Positions 16,504 to 25,864 of a DNA stretch of 64,000 nucleotides are shown here, one piece after another. Origin of the DNA: MED-G105 sp039025235. GTDB lineage: Bacteria; Pseudomonadota; Alphaproteobacteria; Caulobacterales; Parvularculaceae. The notes below the pieces were generated by a model. The model had not been told where the DNA came from, did no database searches, and was given only the letters and a program-made list of their open reading frames with translations. The stretch is from the NCBI GenBank assembly GCA_039025235.1, contig JBCCOS010000001.1:62001-126000 (forward strand), written 5' to 3'. Each line of letters starts with the position of its first letter. The stretch's first letter is position 1. A program made the position numbers and the translations under genes.

Positions 16504-19451
16504 TTTCCAAGGCGCTCCAACAAAACAGGGGTATGTACTTGGTCAGATTTATAGTTCCCCGTCAGAGCAACCATCGCGATATTGATGCCTGCTCGATAGC
16601 TGATTTCCCTCACGCGGTCGCCGCCTCGGGGTATCGGTTTTAAATATCGACCAAGATCATCACGCGCCCATGCGCCTGCCCAATCGCGACCGCTGACAAT
16701 AAGTGGCGTAACAGCATCATTCGCCTCACCCGAAGACTGTACCCAAATCGTCCCAGATGGGGCCCGTCCTGGTAGATCAGGGAGAAGATAGAATGAGCGC
16801 TTTAGAACGTGATCTTCCGGTAAAGGACGCAGTGGCGGTGTGTCGATATTCTGCAATATTTCTTTCAGGGCTCGTCGTTCTGGTGTATCAACACCGCTGA
16901 TTGCGCGCTCATCGTCGCGTGTGTCGAAAATCACCAGCCCACCAAATCGCATGAACAGCTCAAGATTGCCCAATGCTTCATCAGAGGGGCGTGATGTTGC
17001 TGGTGTCAGGGGCCAATAAAGCATTGGGTAGAGCGTCAAATCATCTGTTTCAAGATGAACACCATGGGGGGAAGCGGGCTCAACGGCTGTGCGCCGCGTT
17101 AATTCCGTTGAAAGCGCTTCCAGCCCAAGCGCGGCCAGACGGTCGACTTCGGCATCACCTGTAATCACATAAGCGAAACGTGTTTGGAGCGCCGCCTCGA
17201 ATTGCTTCTCAGCGATGGTTTGATCAAGCGGTTGGGCGGCTGCAAGGGGGCTTGGCGAAAAAGCTGCGATAAGACTCGCCGTGCTTATCAAGGAAATAAC
17301 AAAGGATGCCGCGCGAGACCGCGTTCCCACTTTATCATGGTCTTTTGTATTTGTAGTGACTTTAACTGTGGCTGTATGGGGCGGGTCCGTTCGGATCATT
17401 AGAAGCGAGTCAATTACAAATAGGAAAAGGGCGATCGTAAAAAAGTAAGGACTAAGACGTTTGGGCGGTTTATCTGTATAGGGAATGCGTGTCACCTGGG
17501 TCAGGCTCAAGGGGTTTATGTCCTCAGTCGAATTAATGGTATTCACCGCAAGTGGTGTGGATGGTGCTCCGTAAAGACCTGGCGGTGTAATCAAACTGAT
17601 GCCCTGATCAATATCAGACAGGGCAGCGCCACGAAATGTGGCAGGCGGATCGATAAAATCACCAAACCCATCAAGCAGCCGTATTGCGGGAAAAACTGGT
17701 GCGCTCTTTCCTGTCACGTTATTTTCTGCGCTAGTCGACTTTGTTGAGTTACGGGCATCCTTGTTACGGGCACCCCTGTCACGCGCTCGCTCGTCAAATA
17801 TATCCTCTTCGGCCATGTTTGCGTCGGGCGTAATCGCTGATAGCGCGGCCAAACGTTCAAGCATATCAACAAAGATTTGCGCAAGGGGGAGGTCCGACCA
17901 TTCGGGTGTCGCCGTCGTATGAAACAGGACGAGTGCCCCGGCGCCGCGCCGTTCGCCCGTGACCAATGGTGTCCCATCAGCGAGGCTCGCCCAAGTTTTA
18001 GCGCTCGTCTCACCGCCCGGGCGGGCCAGCACTTGCCGTTTAACAAATACATCATTGGGCGGTATTAAGTCCGCAAACGGACCGGTCTCTGAAAACGCAC
18101 CGAGAGGCTGCGGCGTCTCCCAAGACAGGGCCCCACCAAAAGCCCGCCCGCCGCCGCGCAGCAGCGTTGGAGAAAGCTGCAAAGGGGCATCAATTACCGC
18201 TTCTGCAAGGAGGTCGCCAGCAAAGCGAATCAGTACACCGCCATTTTCCATCCAGTCACTCAAAGCGGCTTCATCGTCAGCTCTTAATCGGCCAACGTCA
18301 TCAAGGATAATCACGCCAGCGTCGGAGCGGGCGAGGGTTCGCACATCACCAGAGACAAAGTCCGCTGATGGCTCCAAGGCTTTGCGTACAAAAAAAGCGC
18401 CCGATAGAAGGGCGTTGTCCGCCTCGCCTGATACGGCGCTTAGGCTATCTGCAACACCGACAAGGGCCCGCTTTTCCCGGCCATCGATCAGCCTAACAGC
18501 ACCTGCAGTGCGTGTTCCTTCAATGGAAAGTCTGGCAATCTCGTTGCGTAGAGCGATCGGTAGATTAAGGGAAATCTCGGTTCTGGTCTCTCCAACGTCA
18601 AAATTAATCGGTACACGGGCTGCTGTTCGCCCATCGCGTGCCTCAGCAATCAAGGTCGCTGCCATGGCATCATCGCCGCGCAGACGAGCCACGGTGTAGC
18701 GTTCTCGATCAGCAGGACGCGGCAGAAATATAATTGGCGTGCTTTCATCAACGAACACGCTGAGAGGTCCGAACGTTTTGAGCGTTTCAGAAAAGCCTTC
18801 AGCATTTTTATGGTCGAGCCCATCGGAAAGCCAACGGACGTCAAAAGGCCTTTCGGTCTTCGAAATTTCCTCAAGCCGTTGTGTGGCGGCGGTATAATCC
18901 GGCAGTAATGTGCTTGGTCGAATTGCGTCGAAAACCGATGCGGCCGCAGTTGCAGAGTAAGGATCTGTCGAGAATGAGAGCAATGCTATCGGCTTATCGC
19001 TGTCCCCGCTTTGGTCAATCGTGGTTGGGGCGCCAGGAACAGGCGCGGTGGGAATGATCCGTATGGATCGGCCATTTGATCGCGCTTCTTCAACTATAGC
19101 GTCAAATGCATTCTGGCGCGCGCGCCAGTCTGCCGCGGCGGCCCAAGTATTATCGACAATAATAAGTAGCGGTCTGTTTGATGCGCCATCGGGTGGTGCG
19201 TTTAATATGGGTCCGGCAAGGCCGCCTATCACGAGCGCGAGGACGAGCAAGCGAAGGAGAAGCAGCCAGGGCGGCGTGCGCTTCGCCGTTGTAACGTTGT
19301 TATCCAGTGCCCGAAGCAAGTTGAACGCTGGGAATGGCTTTCGTTCAGGTGATGGGGGGGTGATGCGCAAAAGGAAATAGACCGCGGGTAAGACGGCAAG
19401 GGCGCTGAGGAGTAACGGCGTTGAAAAAGAGAGGGCGCTTATTCCGAACAT
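16500..19451 (-). CDS. BatA-like / DUF4159 membrane protein
   Basis: A 983-residue protein. The N-terminus (LSFSTPLLLSALAVLPAVYF, then LLRITPPSPERKPFPAF and WLLLLRLLVLALVIGGLAGP) is the aerotolerance-regulator (BatA) membrane module, followed by a degenerate VWA domain whose MIDAS is altered to DNTWA. A membrane span (FFTIALFLFVIDSLLMI) precedes the last ~220 residues, which form DUF4159: YVITGDAEVDRLAALGL, DLTLYPMLYWPLTP and FMRFGGLVIFDTRDD. It lies between the DUF58 gene (17 bp) and the VWA membrane gene (4-bp overlap). The complex is thought to act with MoxR chaperones on envelope proteins; substrate unknown. Confidence 0.82.
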   Translation of the reverse strand: MFGISALSFSTPLLLSALAVLPAVYFLLRITPPSPERKPFPAFNLLRALDNNVTTAKRTPPWLLLLRLLVLALVIGGLAGPILNAPPDGASNRPLLIIVDNTWAAAADWRARQNAFDAIVEEARSNGRSIRIIPTAPVPGAPTTIDQSGDSDKPIALLSFSTDPYSATAAASVFDAIRPSTLLPDYTAATQRLEEISKTERPFDVRWLSDGLDHKNAEGFSETLKTFGPLSVFVDESTPIIFLPRPADRERYTVARLRGDDAMAATLIAEARDGRTAARVPINFDVGETRTEISLNLPIALRNEIARLSIEGTRTAGAVRLIDGREKRALVGVADSLSAVSGEADNALLSGAFFVRKALEPSADFVSGDVRTLARSDAGVIILDDVGRLRADDEAALSDWMENGGVLIRFAGDLLAEAVIDAPLQLSPTLLRGGGRAFGGALSWETPQPLGAFSETGPFADLIPPNDVFVKRQVLARPGGETSAKTWASLADGTPLVTGERRGAGALVLFHTTATPEWSDLPLAQIFVDMLERLAALSAITPDANMAEEDIFDERARDRGARNKDARNSTKSTSAENNVTGKSAPVFPAIRLLDGFGDFIDPPATFRGAALSDIDQGISLITPPGLYGAPSTPLAVNTINSTEDINPLSLTQVTRIPYTDKPPKRLSPYFFTIALFLFVIDSLLMIRTDPPHTATVKVTTNTKDHDKVGTRSRAASFVISLISTASLIAAFSPSPLAAAQPLDQTIAEKQFEAALQTRFAYVITGDAEVDRLAALGLEALSTELTRRTAVEPASPHGVHLETDDLTLYPMLYWPLTPATSRPSDEALGNLELFMRFGGLVIFDTRDDERAISGVDTPERRALKEILQNIDTPPLRPLPEDHVLKRSFYLLPDLPGRAPSGTIWVQSSGEANDAVTPLIVSGRDWAGAWARDDLGRYLKPIPRGGDRVREISYRAGINIAMVALTGNYKSDQVHTPVLLERLGK

Positions 19452-19467
19452 GCTTTACGCATCACTT

Positions 19468-20514
19468 TTATTTGTTAGCGTTCTCGACATTTGCACCGTC
19501 GCTTCGATGCTTTGTCTTTTGAATTAGGGGGGTCTTTTGAATTGCTGGGGTCTTTTCGATGGGTGGTTCACCATTCAATGCTGATAGGGCCTGTGCGAGC
19601 CCAGCGCTTGCTGATGCATCCGTCCGGTGCAAAATATGGGTCCAACCTAACGCACGCGCTATGGATTTCAGGTCGTCCTGCAAAGCTGTAAACGCATTGA
19701 GATATTGGTCGCGCACGCTTGCCGCATTCCCAAATAGCAGCCGATCCGGTGTTTCCAAATCCTCAAATTCGGTTCGACCAGTGAACGGAAAATCGATTTC
19801 AGCAGGATCGACGATCTGTATAAACAATCCCTTTGCGCCTTGGGCGGCGTAGCCTGCAGCTGACTTTTTTAATGCGTCAAGATCGCAGTAGAAATCGCTT
19901 AACAGAATTACGGCGGCGCCGTCACGTATTCGTACTGGCGGCGGCGTGTTGGCGGCGCCTTTGTCGTCGTCGCTAAATTCTTCGGGTTTCAGCGCATCCA
20001 ATAAAAGTTGAGGGGCAAGACGACCGTGGTACGGTTCCTCTCGTCCGCCGATTAAGCCAATGCGTTCACCTGCTTTGACCAGCAGCATTGAAAGAGCAAC
20101 GGCCAAGACATCTGCACGCCAACGTTTTGTTGGGTATTCTTTGTTCGAACGATAGTCGAGGGACCTATAGTCGAGGGAGCGGGAGGGATCGCGCCAAAAC
20201 CAAGCGCTTGCCGCCGCAGACCATTCGTTTTGTCGGATATATAACCGGTCCGAGGCCCGAGCCGATTGGCGCCAGTCAATGGCACTCACCGGGTCGCCAA
20301 AGGCATAAGGGCGGTGTTGCCAAAAACTATCTCCGGGCCCCGCGCGTCGTCGTCCGTGGGCACCGGATGTAATTGTGCGCGCCGCGTGCTCAGCCTCAAG
20401 TAGGAGGCCAGGGAAGCTTTCCACGGCCTCTTCTGCTTCTCGCTTAAGCCCTGTGCGGCCGGAGAATAATCCCTTGGGTATTGCGGGTTTCTTATGTCGT
20501 TTTTTCTCTGCCAA
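19468..20514 (-). CDS. DUF58 domain protein
   Basis: A 348-residue DUF58 protein. The family hallmark is visible as DSFWQHRPYAFGDPVSAIDW followed by RQSARASDRLYIRQNE. The second half contains AAVILLSDFYCDLDALKK, the VWA-like strand. Near its C-terminus are repeated IEKTPAIQKTPLIQKT units, a short tandem low-complexity tail. It follows the MoxR ATPase gene by 73 bp and precedes the BatA/DUF4159 gene by 16 bp. DUF58 proteins work with MoxR ATPases; the partner proteins are the two downstream membrane proteins. Confidence 0.87.
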   Translation of the reverse strand: MAEKKRHKKPAIPKGLFSGRTGLKREAEEAVESFPGLLLEAEHAARTITSGAHGRRRAGPGDSFWQHRPYAFGDPVSAIDWRQSARASDRLYIRQNEWSAAASAWFWRDPSRSLDYRSLDYRSNKEYPTKRWRADVLAVALSMLLVKAGERIGLIGGREEPYHGRLAPQLLLDALKPEEFSDDDKGAANTPPPVRIRDGAAVILLSDFYCDLDALKKSAAGYAAQGAKGLFIQIVDPAEIDFPFTGRTEFEDLETPDRLLFGNAASVRDQYLNAFTALQDDLKSIARALGWTHILHRTDASASAGLAQALSALNGEPPIEKTPAIQKTPLIQKTKHRSDGANVENANK

Positions 20515-20587
20515 TGGCGCGTTATGTCCTTATGGGGTAATCCCACTAGCCTTAATTGCGGACCGTCTGACTCCGCAGGGAAATTTG

Positions 20588-21574
20588 CTAGTTCAAATAT
20601 TTGTCGCTTAACTCATCAATCAGTCCATCAATGGTCATGCCGTCTTGTATAGCAGCAAAGTTTAGGGCGGTACGGTGGCGTAAAACCGGATTTGCCAAGG
20701 CTCTTAAATCGTCGGTCGACGGAGCACGGCGACCATCCAACAGAGCCATCGCCCGGGCCATTAGGATCAGGGCTTGACTGGCCCGCGGGCCTGGTCCCCA
20801 GCGCACCCAATTTTGAATTTGTTCGCTTGCTGTTTCTGTTGGACGCATCGCGCGGACGAGGTTTAGCGTCGCATCGACGAGCCGCTCAGAGGTTGGCATC
20901 CCGCGAACCAGTTTCTGTGCACGGTCTAACTCGTCAGGCGTCATAACGGCTTCCAGCCCTTTGGCTGACCCGCCGGTGGTGGCTGCTAACATCTGTTTTT
21001 CTGCATCTGCGGACGGATAGTCGATATTGATCTGAACGAGGAAGCGATCGAGTTGCGCTTCCGGAAGGGGATAGGTTCCCTCTTGCTCAATCGGGTTTTG
21101 CGTCGCCAGCACATGGAATGGCGCCGGGAGGTCATGGCGCTCCCCCGCCACGGTTACGTGTTGTTCTTGCATGGCCTGCAAGAGCGCTGATTGGGTGCGT
21201 GGGCTTGCTCGGTTAATCTCATCAGCCATCAAAAGTTGGCAAAAAACTGGCCCTCTAACAAAGCGAAAGGCGCGTTTCCCGTCGGCGCTTTCTTCTAATA
21301 CTTCCGAACCAATCACGTCACCCGGCATCAGATCCGGGGTAAACTGAACCCGTTTCGCAGACAGGCCTAACGCATCGCCAATCGTGGTCACGAGAAGGGT
21401 TTTGGCAAGTCCAGGCGCTCCAACAATGAGCGCGTGCCCCCCTGCCAAAAGCGCACCAAGCGCTAAATCAATGACGTCGTCTTGGCCAAAAACAATATTT
21501 TTCAGGGCCGCACGGGCATTCGCAAGTTTTACAGACAAAGCGTCGAACTCTGCAAGCAGATCTGAATCGGTCAT
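20588..21574 (-). CDS. MoxR-family AAA+ ATPase
   Basis: A 328-residue AAA+ ATPase. Walker A is VGAPGLAKTLLV, Walker B LLMADEINRASPRTQSALLQ, and sensor 1 with its following block ATQNPIEQEGTYPLPEAQLD, all diagnostic of MoxR. The lid domain WVRWGPGPRASQALI...GRRAPSTDDL is also typical. It is the first gene of the four-gene minus-strand operon, so it sets transcription for DUF58, BatA/DUF4159 and the VWA membrane protein. MoxR enzymes act as chaperones that insert metal or mature VWA-containing partners. Confidence 0.93.
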   Translation of the reverse strand: MTDSDLLAEFDALSVKLANARAALKNIVFGQDDVIDLALGALLAGGHALIVGAPGLAKTLLVTTIGDALGLSAKRVQFTPDLMPGDVIGSEVLEESADGKRAFRFVRGPVFCQLLMADEINRASPRTQSALLQAMQEQHVTVAGERHDLPAPFHVLATQNPIEQEGTYPLPEAQLDRFLVQINIDYPSADAEKQMLAATTGGSAKGLEAVMTPDELDRAQKLVRGMPTSERLVDATLNLVRAMRPTETASEQIQNWVRWGPGPRASQALILMARAMALLDGRRAPSTDDLRALANPVLRHRTALNFAAIQDGMTIDGLIDELSDKYLN

Positions 21575-22299
21575 GTATGGGTGATCTCATCCTCAATTAG
21601 CGCTGATCGTATTGATGTTTTAGCGGCTGTTTTGGTGTTCTTTAGAGCGCCGAGCAAAAAGTGTGCAACGGTTTTAGCGTGAAACAGCGCCACAGCCATT
21701 CCCTATAGCGGAATGCAGAAATTAAGAATTACTGCATATTGCTTTCGGTCACGCTTTTAACGCCACGGAATAGAGTTAGGTTGTGAGCCGAGCGTTACTG
21801 CCCATCTCAGCAAAATGTTTCGCCTGGTTGATAATACCATAACAAACGGGGAAGCTTGCAACTATTCGGCTTAAAATCTGCTCAGATCATCGCAAGAACG
21901 CGCCCAAATGACTTGTGCGTTATGACGTGTCTACTGCAGGATGATGATCGGCCCGTCAGTAGTTTTTTGGCGAAATCGTCTAATTCGAAGAGACAGGTTT
22001 CGGATGATTTCCCAAGATCGTTTAGCACCACGTTAAGTTCGGCGGTCGTAGGGTTGTGGTGTGGCAACCGGCTGCGTCAATGCGCGTAACGCCGTCAGTG
22101 CGCGTAAATTATGTGCATGATATTGATTTAACATGGTATTTTATAAATTTCGCCCAGTATTGAATAAGCGGCGTTGAGATTGCAGAATAGAAAGGAATTG
22201 GCAGGTCACCATGCCGTCGGTTCTGCGGGGGCGCTGCCTGACGCAGCGCAGGATGGACACCTCTAGGCGGTCCATTAGAAGTGAAAGGGTTCAGTAGGC
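21575..22299. other. 725-bp divergent spacer, no convincing gene
   Basis: The space between the moxR operon (minus) and sppA (plus). Two mutually antisense small frames (21856-22089 plus and 21882-22067 minus) have no ribosome site. 22200-22285 contains GC-rich inverted segments (GCGCTGCCTGACGCAGCGC). The stretch at 21640-21720 has AGAGCGCC-type motifs that may be a worn repeat. Both promoters must lie here but none is clear. Confidence 0.45.
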
Positions 22300-24198
22300 G
22301 TGTCATCATACGAGCAAAGTTCTTCTGTTTGGGGGTTTCTCAAAGGTATCGGGAAATTATTGATCGGCTTTCTGTTAGTCGTTCAAGGGCTCATTGGCCT
22401 GGTTGTTTTAGCCATGGTGGTCAGCATTGTCGTTGGTCTGTCGAATGGCATCATGAGCGATGGTGAAAGGACAGCCAAGGTTCCTGAAGGCGCTGCTTTG
22501 TTCCTAAATCCTAATGGGGTTTTGGTCGAACAAGTCGAAACGAAAGACCCTTTTGAACAGGCCTTTCAACAAGCCTATGGCGTTCAAGAGCCGCAGGATA
22601 TTTCCGTCCATGATATTGTCCGTGCCCTGCGTGAGGCGTCAACCGATGACCGCATTAAGGGTATTGTTCTTGACCTTTCAAAGTTGGCGATATCGTCTTC
22701 CAGCGCAAGCAAGCTTCATTTTATTACTGATGAGTTAGAAGCATTTAAAGAGGCAGGAAAGTCAATTCAGGCGATTGGCGATATTTATGGACAGGGCCAA
22801 TATCTGATCTCTGCAGCAGCTGATACGATCTATCTCCATGATCGCGGCAGTATTTTTCTAACAGGGTATGGTCGGTACGGACTTTATCTGAAATCATTCC
22901 TTGAAAAGATAAAGGTCACAGCGCATGTATTCCGTGTTGGGACCTTTAAAGCGGCTGTTGAGCCATTCTTGCGTGATGACATGTCGCCAGAAGCGCGGGA
23001 GGCAAATCTCGCTTACCTCTCGGTCCTGTGGTCGCAGTTTACCTCAACGGTTGAAAGCGCACGGGATCTGCCTGCGGGATCGGTTGATCGTTTTGTAAAC
23101 GATTATTCCTCTTTGCTGACGGCAGCTGGCGGCGATATGGCAAAAGCAGCTCTTGATTTTGGACTGGTAGACGAACTCAAATCTCGACCAGAACAGCTCG
23201 AAGCATTGCAATCCGTCTATGGCGAAGACGAAGATGGTGAAGGATTTAAACGGGTTAGTCTCGCAAATTACCTTTTGGCCATTGACGAACCTGAAGATGG
23301 TGATGCGCCAAATGTTGCGATTGTAACGGCAGCGGGCGCGATCGTGGATGGCAGGGCGCCCGAAGGCGTCGCGGCAGGCGGCGATACGATTGCAAAATAC
23401 TTGAAAGAAGCCCGCGAAGATGAAGATGTGAAAGCCGTTGTTCTCCGTGTCGATAGCCCTGGCGGATCAGCGTTTGCGTCTGAAGTTATTCGTGATCAGG
23501 TCCTCGCGTTAAAGGAGGCCGGCAAACCAGTTGTGGTTTCAATGGGATCACTGGCGGCGTCGGGAGGCTATTGGATATCGGCTCCCGCCGATGAGATTTG
23601 GGCGGAGCCGACGACGATTACTGGCTCCATCGGTATTTTTGCTTTTCTTCCGACATTTGAAAATGCTTTTAATGAGGTCGGCATTTTTTCCGATGGGGTT
23701 GGGACGACGGCTCTTTCATCAATCAATGAACTTGGGCCAGGCCCGTTGAACGAAGGCTTTGCGGATATCCTCCAACAGAGCGTTGAGCATGGGTATCGTG
23801 AATTCCTCGATATTGTTGCCGATGGTCGCAATTTAGATCCTGCCTATGTTGATACGATCGCTCAAGGGCGTGTTTGGGCCGGTAAAAAAGCGCTTGAATT
23901 AAAGCTGGTCGATAAACTTGGCGGCCTTGACGATGCCGTTGAGGCGGCAGCGGCGCGTGCTGGTTTAGAGGACTATGATCGCGTGGATATGATCGAACGA
24001 AAGACACCATTTGAGGCGTTCTTCGGATCCGCTGCGGCCAAGATCATGCATAAGGTCGGTTTTGACGAACCGAAGGCTCAAAAACATATGGGATCCCTTC
24101 GTCGCCTTATTCGATCTGTACAAGGCACAATAGACCTATACGACACCTTTAATGATCCGCACGGAACTTATGCGCGCTGTCTCGCATGCAGCGAATAA
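22300..24198 (+). CDS. sppA: Signal peptide peptidase SppA, 67K (protease IV) type
   Basis: A 632-residue S49 serine protease. A membrane anchor (residues ~18-46, LLIGFLLVVQGLIGLVVLAM) leads into two tandem S49 halves, as in the long 67K SppA. The catalytic dyad is split between halves: Lys217 in FRVGTFKAAVEPF and Ser421 in SLAASGGYW. TTITGSIGIF and LVDKLGGLDDAV are further family marks. The start is GTG at 22300 after GAAAGGG. It degrades signal peptides left in the inner membrane. The C-terminus YARCLACSE is typical of alphaproteobacterial members. A strong terminator follows 29 bp downstream. Confidence 0.93.
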   Translation: MSSYEQSSSVWGFLKGIGKLLIGFLLVVQGLIGLVVLAMVVSIVVGLSNGIMSDGERTAKVPEGAALFLNPNGVLVEQVETKDPFEQAFQQAYGVQEPQDISVHDIVRALREASTDDRIKGIVLDLSKLAISSSSASKLHFITDELEAFKEAGKSIQAIGDIYGQGQYLISAAADTIYLHDRGSIFLTGYGRYGLYLKSFLEKIKVTAHVFRVGTFKAAVEPFLRDDMSPEAREANLAYLSVLWSQFTSTVESARDLPAGSVDRFVNDYSSLLTAAGGDMAKAALDFGLVDELKSRPEQLEALQSVYGEDEDGEGFKRVSLANYLLAIDEPEDGDAPNVAIVTAAGAIVDGRAPEGVAAGGDTIAKYLKEAREDEDVKAVVLRVDSPGGSAFASEVIRDQVLALKEAGKPVVVSMGSLAASGGYWISAPADEIWAEPTTITGSIGIFAFLPTFENAFNEVGIFSDGVGTTALSSINELGPGPLNEGFADILQQSVEHGYREFLDIVADGRNLDPAYVDTIAQGRVWAGKKALELKLVDKLGGLDDAVEAAAARAGLEDYDRVDMIERKTPFEAFFGSAAAKIMHKVGFDEPKAQKHMGSLRRLIRSVQGTIDLYDTFNDPHGTYARCLACSE

Positions 24199-24227
24199 GA
24201 CTTTGTTGTTCCTAACCAATAGCCAAG

Positions 24228-24263
24228 ATCATCGATAAATTTGAGAATTTATCGATGATTTTT
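24228..24263 (+). terminator. Intrinsic terminator after sppA
   Basis: Perfect 14-bp arms ATCATCGATAAATT and AATTTATCGATGAT with a TGAG loop, running into a T tail. The stem is AT-rich but uninterrupted, and it sits 29 bp past the sppA stop. Confidence 0.8.
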
Positions 24264-24272
24264 GTAGGGGGT

Positions 24273-24308
24273 TCGCCCAGATCTTTATTCTCGCCCAGAT
24301 CTTTATTC
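24273..24308 (+). repeat. Tandem 18-bp direct repeat
   Basis: Two perfect copies of TCGCCCAGATCTTTATTC (24273-24290 and 24291-24308), followed by a partial third (TCGCTCAG). They lie between the sppA terminator and the DUF1285 gene, probably within or next to that gene's promoter. Confidence 0.85.
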
Positions 24309-24404
24309 TCGCTCAGAGCAATTTCCAATCGATCCGAACCGTAATATTGCGCTGAAACTATTCAGCGATTTCATTTGAGACGGAATAGCTTTAAACTCAA
24401 ATCT

Positions 24405-25013
24405 ATGAATGATCTCATGCGATATGCCTCTGACCTTGCTGGTGTAACTGGCGAAGGCGGCGTGCCGAACAACCTAGATAAATGGGATCCCCCTTTTTGT
24501 GGCGATATCGATTTGGTGATCCGCAGTGATGGCACGTGGGCTTATTGCGGCACACCGATTGGCCGTGCGCGCCTCGTCCGGCTTTTTTCTACAGTATTGC
24601 GCAAGGAAGACGATAAATATTTTCTTGTAACACCGGTTGAAAAGTTAGGCATTACGGTAGAGGAGGCGCCATTTCTTGCGGTTTTGGTGCGTGCCGAACG
24701 AGAGCGAAATATGCGTGACCAGCCGCAACGTCTTGTTTTTACAACGAATGTTGGTGATGAAGTTGTCGTGGATGCCGACCACGGCCTTTGTTATCGCGAG
24801 CGGCCCGATCCAAGTGGTGAGCGTGGGACAGAATCGGCACCCTATCTTCATGTGCGATCAGGTCTCGAAGCGCTGGTCGCCCGTTCGGTTGTTTTCGACC
24901 TTGTCGATTTGGGTGAACAACGCCACATCAATGGACTTGAGTGGTTTGGCGTATCATCCTGTGGCGTGTTTTTTCCTTTTGCGCCTGCGAGCGATATAAA
25001 TGGGTTGCGTTAA
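24405..25013 (+). CDS. DUF1285 domain protein
   Basis: A ~202-residue protein. The family blocks are CGDIDLVIRSDGTWAYCGTP, RLVRLFSTVLRKEDDKYFLV, TPVEKLGITVEEAPFL and YLHVRSGLEALVARSVVFDL. Length is normal for DUF1285. The ATG at 24405 is preferred; an in-frame TTG 30 nt upstream is also possible. In alphaproteobacteria DUF1285 is regularly followed by a CoA-pyrophosphatase-type Nudix gene and the CCA-adding enzyme, as here. Its molecular function is unknown. Confidence 0.87.
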   Translation: MNDLMRYASDLAGVTGEGGVPNNLDKWDPPFCGDIDLVIRSDGTWAYCGTPIGRARLVRLFSTVLRKEDDKYFLVTPVEKLGITVEEAPFLAVLVRAERERNMRDQPQRLVFTTNVGDEVVVDADHGLCYRERPDPSGERGTESAPYLHVRSGLEALVARSVVFDLVDLGEQRHINGLEWFGVSSCGVFFPFAPASDINGLR

Positions 25014-25120
25014 TCACCGTTTTTGCGTTGCCGCATAGATTATATTGCTTGAATTCACGATTGGCCTGTTGGCTGTTCTGGCGCCGTTAAGTATCAGCGA
25101 GTTAGTTGCTAAAAACGCTT

Positions 25121-25834
25121 ATGACTGAAGTGTCAAAAGAAAACGAACGAAATAGCGTTATGGTACGCGATCCGTTGCGATTGCATATTGAAAGAAACCT
25201 TCAGCGTGCATCAGCACAGCGCATGCGCGCCCTTTTTGCTGAGATGAACCCGCACCTCGTCGGGCGTAAAGACTTCGAAAGCCGATGGACAGAAAAGCGC
25301 AAAGACGCCGCTGTCCTTATACCAATTATTCCTCGTGATGCGGGTGCCAGTGTTCTTTTGACCGTGCGCGCCGCCGATATGCCCTCCCATGCTGGGCAGA
25401 TTAGTTTTCCTGGTGGCCGGGTAGATGATGCCGATCAAACACGCGTTGACACTGCTTTACGTGAGGCCGAGGAAGAGGTTGGTATACCCCGTGATCAAGT
25501 TGATGTGATCGGTGCTCTTGGCATCCACCAGGGCGGTCTTGGCTTTTCGGTGACGCCTATTGTTGGTTTAATTTCCCCAGACATCTCATTGACCTTATGT
25601 GAGCGCGAAGTCGCAGAAGCTTTTGAGGTGCCGCTCGCATTTGTGGCTGAGCTCTCAAACCATATCGTCGAAACGCATGAGCATAAGGGTACGAAGTATA
25701 ATCTATTCGCAACACCTTATGAGAAATATCATATTTGGGGACTGACGGCTGGGATCCTTCGTTCCCTCGCGGAAACCTTACAAGATGCGGAGGGTGGATT
25801 GTTTGGGTCGACTTTGCCCGGCGCGGCGGAGTAA
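25121..25834 (+). CDS. Nudix hydrolase, CoA pyrophosphatase type
   Basis: A ~237-residue Nudix protein. The Nudix box GxxxxxExxxxxxxREUxEExGU reads from GGRVDDADQTRVDTALREAE into EEVGI, with metal-binding glutamates in REAEEE. Upstream lies KDAAVLIPI and SHAGQISFPGG, the extra motif that marks the CoA/acyl-CoA pyrophosphatase (YeaB/NUDT7-like) subgroup. The ATG at 25121 is chosen over an upstream TTG. The enzyme would cut CoA derivatives to phosphopantetheine and 3',5'-ADP. It lies 30 bp before the CCA-adding enzyme gene. Confidence 0.88.
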   Translation: MTEVSKENERNSVMVRDPLRLHIERNLQRASAQRMRALFAEMNPHLVGRKDFESRWTEKRKDAAVLIPIIPRDAGASVLLTVRAADMPSHAGQISFPGGRVDDADQTRVDTALREAEEEVGIPRDQVDVIGALGIHQGGLGFSVTPIVGLISPDISLTLCEREVAEAFEVPLAFVAELSNHIVETHEHKGTKYNLFATPYEKYHIWGLTAGILRSLAETLQDAEGGLFGSTLPGAAE

Positions 25835-25864
25835 ACGGCTTCGATTATCGTCCATATTGCATCA

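Noticed and set aside
17959..18699. 246-codon plus-strand frame inside the BatA/DUF4159 gene
   Set aside because: Antisense shadow of a strongly supported gene; Ser/Arg/Ala-rich product typical of such shadows.
21856..22089. Overlapping small frames on both strands before sppA
   Set aside because: Mutually antisense, no ribosome sites, no family match.
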